Below, one piece after another: positions 56,057 to 64,000 of a stretch of 64,000 nt of DNA. This DNA is from Anisodus tanguticus (Eukaryota > Streptophyta > Magnoliopsida > Solanales > Solanaceae). The notes under the pieces were generated by a model. It saw only the letters and a list, made by a program, of their open reading frames with translations, searched no databases and was not told the origin of the DNA. A program made the position numbers and the translations under genes. The stretch covers positions 13,640,954 to 13,704,953 of the forward strand of contig CM067543.1 of the NCBI GenBank assembly GCA_034509755.1, given 5' to 3'. The stretch's first letter is position 1. Every line of letters begins with the position of its first letter.

Positions 56057-56586
56057 TTGATCTCACCCAAATTACACCATATTAAGGCATAACACGACCG
56101 TTATCAAATATACTAACCCAACTAGAATGGGGTCGAATCCCCCAAGGAATACATTGAGAAACTATATCCTACTTGTTTTGTATTAACTCTCTATCTCCAA
56201 GGGAACCAATTTTGTTTGTTTAAAAGATTGTTTTAACTAATAACTCACGTTTTATCTAATGATTAATTACCAAATTGATTAAAGCTTAGGGTTGTGACTT
56301 GACGAATGGAAGTAGTGTTGGCGATTTTTACTTAGTGTAGGTGTATTCAATATGGTAGGGGGAATGGGAACTATTTGCTAAGTGGAGATTTCTCAATTGA
56401 CCCACTTAATTTCACTTTAGACTTTTTCAAGCCTAAAGTGTGGAATATGAGCCTTTAGTTGATTCTATTCTAATTAAAGTTAGGAATCATTAAATGGGGT
56501 TTAATGCCCCAATTCCTAATCAACATACCGCTTTCATAGATTCTAGTCTCATTTCTCATGTTTGACTAAAAATAATAGTTTTTAGA

Positions 56587-56594
56587 GGGGTGTT
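56587..56594. repeat. Left 8-bp target duplication of the non-autonomous hAT
   Basis: GGGGTGTT is identical to 57,417-57,424 on the other side of the element. Confidence 0.93.
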
Positions 56595-57416
56595 TAGAGA
56601 TGGCAGTGGATCTTGGACCCAGTCCGGATCCGGTGGATCCAGATCCGTTTTATAGGATATGGATCTTCAAAATTTGGACCCGACGGATCTGGATCGGACC
56701 CGGATCCATTTCTGACGGATCGGATCTGGATCTGGATCTTGTATTTGAGATCCGTATCCGGTCCAGATCCGACCCGTGGATCCATTTTTTATTAAATATA
56801 TTCATAACCTAGAATGTAATTTTATAAGTATTTTTTTAAAATTGCTAAGCACATCCTTACAAGTTTAATTCTCAAAACAAGTTTAATTTATCCCCGCGTT
56901 AACTCAAAAACCAAAAAATAAAGAGGTAACTTCGATAATAAAATCAATGTTATATTACTGAATGACTAACATCTCCATAGACAAGTAGTTAAAATTATAT
57001 TCACTTCATTTGTGAATATTCCAACCACATGCAAGTTCTGCATTGTGGAAATACTAGTCACCATTTTCCACAACTATTTTCATTGTCCAACAATTTCAAT
57101 TAATAGCTCACAATCAAAACGACACAACAAACAAAATATCTCATATGGACATTTCAAAATTGAAACACAGTAGACTGTTAGCTAAGCAAAAATCGTTTGT
57201 CAGTTAAAAAAAAAATTCTTAGCAAGCTTACATTTTTAGCAAGGCAATTTTTTTTACATGTGGATCCAGATCCGATCCGTGGACCCGGTGGATCCGATGG
57301 ATCCGGATTTGGATATGATTTTTATGGACCCGATGGATCTGGATTCAGGTATGAAAAACGGATGTGGACCTGGATCTAGTAGGATCCGGTCCAGATCCGA
57401 TCCGTTGCCATCCCTA
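56595..57416. mobile_element. Non-autonomous hAT element (822 bp) with GGATCC arrays
   Basis: Left end TAGAGATGGCAGTGGATC; complement of the right end TAGGGATGGCAACGGATC. Perfect GGGGTGTT 8-bp duplications flank it. Each end carries 150-190 bp of GGATCC, CAGATCC and GGACCCG words on both strands, around an AT-rich centre without coding capacity. Open frames such as MDPRVGSGPDT are products of these repeats. It lies inside the Athila-like LTR and so is younger than it. Confidence 0.93.
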
Positions 57417-57424
57417 GGGGTGTT
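57417..57424. repeat. Right 8-bp target duplication of the non-autonomous hAT
   Basis: GGGGTGTT directly follows the terminal CATCCCTA. Confidence 0.93.
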
Positions 57425-58439
57425 TGCAACCAACCCTCTTTTAATTGAAATAAGAGGTAGTTAACCACTATATTTAATACACCTTTTTCATATTTAAAAC
57501 ATAACCCAACAACTACATTCCATGTTAATAGTCACAACCCTAACTAGATTTTTAGCCACTCATTATATAACAATAAATGTAACACAACATAATAAATAAA
57601 AGCATAAAAAGGAACATAGAGTGCTTACAAAGCTTTTTGTAGTAAAAGATGAAAAGATTCTTCACTTGTCTCTTGAAATGGAACATAAAATAATGTATTT
57701 GACTTGACAATAGAATATTCTACCAAGTGGAGATGAATAGTAAATGTTTGAATGATGAATAGTCTAATCAATGGTAAGGTATATATCACAAAACCCTATG
57801 CAAACTATATATATGGACTCAAATTTTGGACTACATGTTATTTCAAAAATGCCACCGCCGACCACTCTGGGACTACAGAACTGATTTACGGTCCACAAAA
57901 GGTGATTAGGGTTGGCAAAGTGTCTTCAATCTTGGACAATTTTGAACTGCGACTGGAAATGCGGTCTGCAAAACTGGACTATGATCCGCAGAAGTGTTGT
58001 GAGTCTTCACTATCTACATTGGAACTATGGAGGAGCAGTTGTTCGCAAACCAGACTGCGGTCCGCATATTGGAAGTGCGGACCGCAGAATGGGTCGAACA
58101 TCGGGGCTCCTTAGTCTTCTAATCACTATTCATTTTTGCGACTTAGCTTACCATTTTGCGGTCTGTAGTTTGGTTCTGCTGTCCGCAGAAATGGTATTCT
58201 GTACACTTCATCCATTTTAAACACTTTTTCCATGTTTAAGCACTTTTTCTCATTTTGGTGTCCCGAGGCAAAAATTCTACAAAAACCAAAATAACGTAAC
58301 AATACACACTATGAATGCATTAAGGACATCAATAATTCATGCAATTGGTATCAAATCTGATGTAATTTCTCGGCACGTCAACATATAACAATACAAAGCA
58401 AGTAAATAAAGAGATGAAGTAAGATATTTTGATTAATAG

Positions 58440-59110
58440 TTTCAAGTCTTCATTTCCATGGTGATGGGTGATGAAACCCTAGCCTTCAAAGCTTGTTATC
58501 CCTCTTCTAAGGTCTCAAAATGTGCTGGAGAATGAGTTGTTGTGTTTTGGTGTGAGTTGGAGGTATCTATCACAAAACCCTAGGCAAACTATTTATAGGT
58601 ACCCAAATTTCAGACTCAACGTTATTACAAAATGCAATCGCCGACCACTCTACAGTCATAGAATGGGACCACATAACTGACCTATGGTCCGCAGAGGGTG
58701 CTTATGATTTGTAGAGTTTCTTCAATCTCAAATTGCGGTAGGAAGTGTTGTGAGGCTTCACAATCTAGCTAAGACTGTGCAGGAGCAGTGGTTCGCAGAT
58801 CAGACTGCGTATGCAAAACGGAAGTGCGGACCGCAGAGTGGGCGGCTCTTCAGGGATCCGTAGTCTTTTAATCACTGTTCGTTTTTATGAATTGGCTTAT
58901 CATTTTGTGGTCTGTAGTCCGGTTCTGTGATTAGCAAAAATAGTCTTCTCTGCACTTCTTTTCTTTCAACACTTTTTCTCATGTTTGGTCTCCTGAGGAA
59001 AAAATCCTACAAAAACCAAAATAACGTAAGAAATACACACTATGAATGGATTAAGGACATCAATAATTCATGTAATTAGTATAAAATGTGTCATAATTTC
59101 TTGGTACATC
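58440..59110 (-). mobile_element. Second Athila-like LTR fragment, direct repeat of 57,780-58,380
   Basis: Collinear with the outer part of the LTR at 56,058-58,380: ATCACAAAACCCTAGGCAAACT, GCCGACCACTCT, TCTACAAAAACCAAAATAACGTAA and AAGGACATCAATAATTCATG recur in order. Divergence is visible throughout. The minus start reads TGATGTACCAAGAAATTATG. It could come from a second related element or from an unequal exchange. Non-coding. Confidence 0.75.
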
Positions 59111-59114
59111 AAAA

Positions 59115-59865
59115 GGTTAAACAAATATCCACAGAGAACTACCGCGAATAACGCAAGTAGATGGAGGGATGAGGTCGCTCGAGTGCAACCACCCGATGAG
59201 AAAAGAGGAACTAGTGTCAGTTTTCATAAGATCGCAAGATTTGGATTTCTATGACCGCATGTTGTCTATGTTCTGAAGGCCATTTTCCGAGCTGGTTAAA
59301 ATGGGAGAGGCTATAGTAGATGGCTTCAAATCGGGCAGAATTGTCAGATAATAAAAAAGTCGGTCGATAGAACACCGCGGGGACTATGAGGAAAAATAAT
59401 AAAGATGTGGCAAATGTCTCCCACTCACCTAGCCCCAAAACCCAAGAGAGAGAGGGACCACACTCTTCTCTCGACATATATCAATCGCTACCTCCAAGCA
59501 GTTACATATCCATGCCATACAACCTCGTGCCTATCTTCTATGTACAACCAAACTACCAAACACCAGTCCCCACTTACCAAGCTCCACAACCAAATTATCA
59601 AACACCAATCCCCACTTACGAAGCTCCACAACCAAATTACCAAATTCTCGCACCCGTCTATCGAGCCCCACAAAACTACTGGAATCAGCCGCATTCGACC
59701 ATGTATGATTTTCCACATCCAAATTTCGAGAAGAAACCCCCATGGGTATTTACCCCATAAGTTAAAACTCAAATGAAGTTGTTCGAACGGTTGAGTGCCA
59801 CTGGACTCATCATAACTTTTCGACCTAAACCCGCCAATCCTGAGAGTTGCTTTTACCGAGCCAAC
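59115..59865 (+). pseudogene. Tat/Ogre-type gypsy gag fragment, plus strand
   Basis: Frames in order: ASRWRDEVARVQPP (about 59,150), FIRSQDLDFYDRMLSM after a shift (59,225), VKMGEAIVDGFKSGR, then 59,386-59,760 with KDVANVSHSPSPKTQEREGP, YQSLPPSSYISMPYNLVPI and a three-fold repeat of about 13 residues (NYQTPVPTYQAPQ type), ending FEKKPPWVFTP. This is homologous to the minus-strand gag at 39,091-40,135. Stops and shifts break it, and the zinc knuckle is not reached. Confidence 0.78.
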
Positions 59866-59869
59866 TAAA

Positions 59870-61510
59870 CATATGCCTACCACAGTCATCTATGTATTCT
59901 GGGTCTGGCCCATTTCTCACCTTCTTTATATCATCTCATTTGATTGTTGCATGCTAATTGGGTTAGGTACACACTGGTTATTTCTTTTTAAATTTTACAT
60001 TGTTGTGTCTAAGTTGGGCTCGGCCCAAACTGCTGTGCTACAACATATAAGTTTGATGATTAGGTTGTTTCATCTTCAGTTATATTTTTGGCCCATGAGT
60101 GGCATTTATTTGCTTATATTTCTCAATTGTTCTTCCGTGACATATTTGTAAACTATTTATAGAATTTTACATTTAGTTTATATAGGTTTAGATACTTCCT
60201 AACCTTTTCCTTTCTTTTCCCCTCTCTTTTCCTCCTTCACGACTGGATGGGCCAATTGGACCAAAACACTTATTCCTCCATTTGGGCCAGTGGCCCAACA
60301 GCCTTCTTTGATCGAGTTTGGACCAATTGTAATGCATTGAAGGCTCAACCATGGGTGAAAATTGTTAACTGGTGGACTCGGTAGGCCCACCATCATAACT
60401 CCTCTTTAGTTATTGTATCATTGAAACCCGAAATGATTATGATTTAGGATTAGGCAAGCGATACATATATCTTTTAGCACGGATAGGATCCCCAAAATAT
60501 TTTCAAAATCATCCCTTAAAAGATAAAGTGACTTGTACTTGTAGTTAAATAAATGAATAATTTGGTTCTCTATAAATTGAGACATTTTGGATATTTGAAA
60601 AGCTTTTGACATTGATAAAATATGATAATAAACCCGCAGTGTGTTGAAAAGAAAACCGGACTATTTTTGAAAAGAAATCCAGACTATTTTAATTTAAAAG
60701 GAGTTAATTTTTTTAAAAGACTTGTCAAAAACATGGGTTTAAAAACAGATTTTGGACAAAAGATAAGTTCATTTTGCAAGTTATATTACCCCTTAAGGAC
60801 TATTTTGGGCCATGCCCAACTCAATAACTTTGAAAAAATGGAAGAATAATCTAAATACCCAAGTTTGAAGTAGGTGATTTAGAATGGAGTATTAGTTGAC
60901 CTTCATAATAAAAAAGGGAAAAAGACCTTATATTTCTTTTGAAAACCATGGCATATCATTCTAAAGGGACTTACACTTTTCCAAAAAGTCTTTCAAAGGC
61001 ATAGAAGGATAATAGACTTGAAATTGGATTAATTTTAGTAGGATTCTACTCAAATTCATCTTTGAATGTATCTTAGTCCGAAAATGGATCGACTAAATTA
61101 GCCCTTTATGGACCTTTTCAAATAAAATAAACTCTTTGTTTTCAAAGCCCTTATTTCAAAACTTGAAACAAAACATAAATTCCATGGCTTTTATCTTTGC
61201 GGAAAATTAAACACTATTTAAGAAATTATTCAGAATTAAGCATGCTATAGAATTCGAAGGTCAGCCGTATTTTATCGATCCTTAATATCGGGGTGTCTAA
61301 CACCTTCCCTGGGGGATCACCAGAACCCTTACCTCGAACTCTGGTTTTTAAAAGATTTTTCAGTGTTTGAATAAATTCTATTTTACTTGGTTTTCCTAAT
61401 TTCCTAATAAATTAGGTGGTGACTCTAAAAAATAACTATTCGAATAGAGTCCAACAATATCCTAGTAGCTTTTATGCCTCGCGTAAAAGTATACCATAAC
61501 ATCAGGTATC
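59870..61510 (+). mobile_element. Tat/Ogre-type gypsy LTR-like segment
   Basis: The right part (61,236-61,495) carries the same ordered phrases as the minus-strand segment 36,720-37,075: GCATGCTATAGAATTCGAAG, GGGGGATCACCAGAACCCTT, GGTGGTGACTCTAAAAAATA and GCTTTTATGCCTCGCGTAAA. The left part is AT-rich LTR-like DNA with TTGGGCTCGGCCC and GGCCCAACAGCC words. LTR termini are not clear. No gene is supported; open frames at 59,873-60,151 and 60,622-60,849 lack domains. Confidence 0.55.
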
Positions 61511-61514
61511 CCCT

Positions 61515-62945
61515 AGGAGTTGGTCATGCATCAGGTCAACATCAAGCCTGATAAACCACCTGTCAAAAAAAGAAGGCACCCTGTATCAGCAAACCGGAGT
61601 CAATTTGTTAAAGAAGAAGTAGTCAGGTTGATGCGATGAAAATCCATCCATGAAGTAAAATACCCGGATTGGCTGGCCAATATTGTGGTAATCCCTAAAA
61701 AACATTGTAAATTCCAATTGTGTTTGGATCTTAAAGATTTGAACATGGCATTCCCAAAAGAATCATTCTGAATGCTCGCATAGACAGAACTATCGATATC
61801 GTGGTTGTACACGAGTTACTTAGATTCTTGAACGCTTTCTCAGGGTTCGGCCAGGTTCATTGAACTCAGCGAATCAAGAAAGTACTTCATTCATAATGGA
61901 GCATGAGACTTATTATGCTAATGTCATGCCATTTAGTTTTAAAAATGCAGGTGCACCCTACCATAAATAGATAACCCTATGTTCCAAAATTAGTTGGGTC
62001 ATTCAGTGAAAGTTTTTTAGATGACATAATCGTAAAGTCCCTAAGAATTGTAGGTGGCATTTGACATCCTTAGAAAACATAATTTGAAGCTCAATCCATA
62101 GAAATGTGTCTTTGATGTAGGCTCGAGAAGGTCCCTTGGATTCCTCGCATCTCATTGGGGGATTGATGCAAATCCGTACCAAATCAGATCTATTAAAAAG
62201 ACACAGGATGTTCTCAAAAATGCTAAAGACATCCAAAAGATGATAGGGAGGATTGTGTTATTTGGAAGGTTCATATCAAGATCCTCCAAGCATTGTCATA
62301 AGTTATTCAGTGTGCTAAGAAAGAAGAAGGACATCAAATAGATGCTGGAGTGTCAGCAAGCTCTAAAAGATTTAAAGAAGTACTTGTCTAACTCACCACG
62401 TATAGCAAAGCTAAAGCAGGGAGAGCTCTCATTGGTTTACTTGGCGGTATCAGATGTGGCAGTAACTGCAGTTCTGGTTTGAGAAAAGAAAGGTATACAA
62501 TCCCCGTTTATTACATTTGCAAGGCTTTGTCGAAAGTAGAAAACTGATATGCGCATCTAGAAAAGATGGACCTGGACCTGGTGGACACGACCCAAAAGAT
62601 CAGGCCATACTTTTAGTGCCATCCTATATGTGTGGTAATAACTTTCCCCCTAAGGAACATCTTGCACAATCCTGAGTTATCCGGCAGGTTAGCTAAATGG
62701 TTGATCAAAATATATGAGTATGATATCACTTACTGACACTGGATTGCTATCAAGTCACAATCCTTGGATGACTTCGCGACCAATTATAATACGAGCATAA
62801 TGCCTAACGTCCAGAAGGAAGTGGTCCTGAAACCGAGAGCACTTTTGTGGAATGGACCATGTATACAGATGGGGATACAAATGTAAAAGGGAAAAGAATT
62901 GGTATCGTCCTGATCACGCCTTCAAAAACATTAATCAGGCAAGAC
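61515..62945 (+). pseudogene. Tat/Ogre-type gypsy reverse transcriptase and RNase H, heavily decayed
   Basis: Segments in changing frames follow RT order: VNIKPDKPPVKKRRHPV (61,540), HEVKYPDWLANIVVIPKKH (61,650), LDLKDLNMAFPKESF (61,725), LLRFLNAFSGFGQVH (61,820), FLDDIIVKSL (62,013, the metal-binding DD kept), YTIPVYYICKALSKVEN (62,495), IRPYF then CVVITFPLRNILHNPELSGR (62,600-62,690), and RNase H start WTMYTDGDTNVKGKRIGIVL (62,850). More than a dozen stops are present. Gag and protease are missing between the LTR-like segment and RT. Homology ends at about 62,945, where another LTR starts. Confidence 0.82.
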
Positions 62946-64000
62946 GTAAGTTGTGTATTGATGTGTTGTAGAATTGCGGCACATTTGATGTTTTTTTACG
63001 ATAAGTTTTACTTGTTTTTAAGCAAGTTTGTGTTGTTTTGATGTGTTTTATTTATTTTTCAGTTAATTTATAATAAGAAAGCAAGAACAAGGAAATTCTA
63101 GCAAATTCCCTTGATTTTGGAGTTGTACGGATCATACATATTTTTATGGACCGTACAATTCGACCGTCATCTGTGAGCATCAGGTAGAATGTTGGAATTC
63201 TAAGTAAAACAGGGACGGAGGATTTATACGATTTGTATTTTCCCACCATACATTCTAACTGAGTAATTGAAGAACAAGAGAAACAAGGATTGTACGGATC
63301 ATCCAAATTGGCCGTCGAAGTTAACCGTACAATTTTATATGCACCGTACTTAATTGTACGGTTCATACTATTTAGCGACAGAGGCTGTTTTGTCATTGTT
63401 TAATTTTGAGTTTTCGGACTTGTATAAATACTTTTTAGGATTTCGTATGTTTTTTATCATCTGTATTATGTCTTGTATCATTAGTATCGAATACTCTAAA
63501 TATTTCGAGGCTTTTAAGAATAAGTTATTATTCAATTGTAAATTTCAATGAACAATTTTAAGCTTTTTGTTATCATCAATATTATGAGTAGCTAAATTTC
63601 ATTATGAGATTGTGAACCCAATGATGGGTGTTATGCGAATAGGTTTTTAATCTTGATATACAAATAGTATTTAATTATCTCTCTTTCATTCATGTCGATA
63701 GTGGTTGCAAACATTAACTTAAGCCATAAATTCTGCTTTATTTGGAAAGGTGAGTAGGGTTTGATAGGGATAATTAACAAGGACTCAGGATGTTAACTCT
63801 CATTTAATAAACTCACTTAGGGATAAGAGGAGTGTACTTGACATAATTAATAGTTCTTAATTTCACTCTTCTATATTTGAGAAAATCATGAACAGAAATA
63901 CTTCCTAACTATTGGGATATATTAGGAGGTCACATAGAGATTAAGTGCATACATTACACAATCCATTAGGAGTATATCACACTAATACCTAAAGCATAAC
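62946..64000 (+). mobile_element. Athila-like gypsy LTR, runs off the window
   Basis: Contains repeated GTACGGATCAT, CCGTACAATT and GTACGGTTCAT words (63,120-63,370), a TATA-like TGTATAAATA at 63,421-63,430, and downstream text (GCTAAATTTCATTATGAGATT, GTGAACCCAATGATGGG) that I associate with Athila-type LTR/leader sequence. The left border with the RNase H fragment is abrupt. No coding region. Element truncated by the window end. Confidence 0.5.

Larger units (their letters stand above)
56058..58380 (-). mobile_element. 5' LTR of Athila-like element, with nested hAT
   Basis: On the minus strand it runs from TGACGTGCCGAGAAATTACA (58,380) to GGGTGAGATCA (56,058), ending one base before the primer site. 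Without the 822-bp hAT insertion and its 8-bp duplication, the LTR is about 1.49 kb. The part 57,780-58,380 is repeated at 58,560-59,110. It holds repeated GCGGTCCGC-type palindromes (57,960-58,190). The open frame at 57,752-58,114 has no domain. Confidence 0.78.

Noticed and set aside
56594..56812. Frames with GSGPDPDP and RIRSRSDP repeats (also 57,197-57,464)
   Set aside because: Translation of GGATCC arrays in the non-autonomous hAT arms.

Overview
The window is plant nuclear DNA from a eudicot, most probably a Solanaceae species. The evidence is the repeat content: Ale/Retrofit-like Ty1/copia elements, Ty3/gypsy elements of Del/Tekay, Athila and Tat/Ogre type, Stowaway-like MITEs with CTCCCTCYGTCCCAATT ends, a plant L1-type LINE, two hAT elements and a DUF1985 gene fragment. 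The family placement rests on recognising these repeats by eye, so the genus stays open. I see no convincing single-copy host gene, no tRNA or rRNA gene and no CRISPR array. The window reads as a transposon graveyard of nested and truncated copies.

Left third (1-20,285). A Stowaway-like MITE (226-457) precedes a plus-strand Del/Tekay-type gypsy 5' LTR (2,738-4,619) with primer-binding site and a broken gag. That gag abuts a minus-strand LTR (5,720-7,071), a second broken gag and its 1.84-kb LTR (7,812-9,654). A lysine/glutamate-rich ORF with a GAA/TTC microsatellite follows. A near-complete hAT transposon (11,359-14,967) has a perfect 8-bp target duplication and a transposase gene broken by a frameshift and stops. 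Further right are a MITE, a tandem duplication, an LTR-like stretch, and an RNase H fragment split by an insertion.

Middle (20,286-36,700). Two copia elements of one lineage lie head to tail about 1.2 kb apart. Copia-1 (20,286-25,628) is complete, with CCGCT target duplications and a pol frame carrying only two stops. Copia-2 (26,810-31,684) is more decayed. Between them is a 3 x 113-bp tandem array of a hairpin-forming unit. Microsatellites and a degenerate DUF1985 gene (33,773-35,938) follow.

Right half (36,720-64,000). This is a mosaic of gypsy debris: a minus-strand Tat/Ogre-type gag-protease fragment; an internally deleted Del-type element whose two LTRs (40,142-42,609 and 43,742 to about 45,815) show sharply uneven divergence; gag zinc-knuckle and integrase fragments; a 5'-truncated LINE (48,895-52,945, minus); an Athila-like gag with tRNA-Asp-type primer site and LTR (54,770-58,380) carrying an 822-bp non-autonomous hAT with a perfect target duplication; a second, plus-strand Tat/Ogre-type fragment (59,130-62,945); and an Athila-like LTR running off the end.

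Nothing here works together as a pathway. The relations between parts are insertion order and shared retroelement ancestry. I did not find a clearly new system. The most unusual structures are the hAT ends and palindromes, the hairpin tandem array, the mosaic LTR pair, and the recurrent short palindromic words inside three gypsy LTR types.
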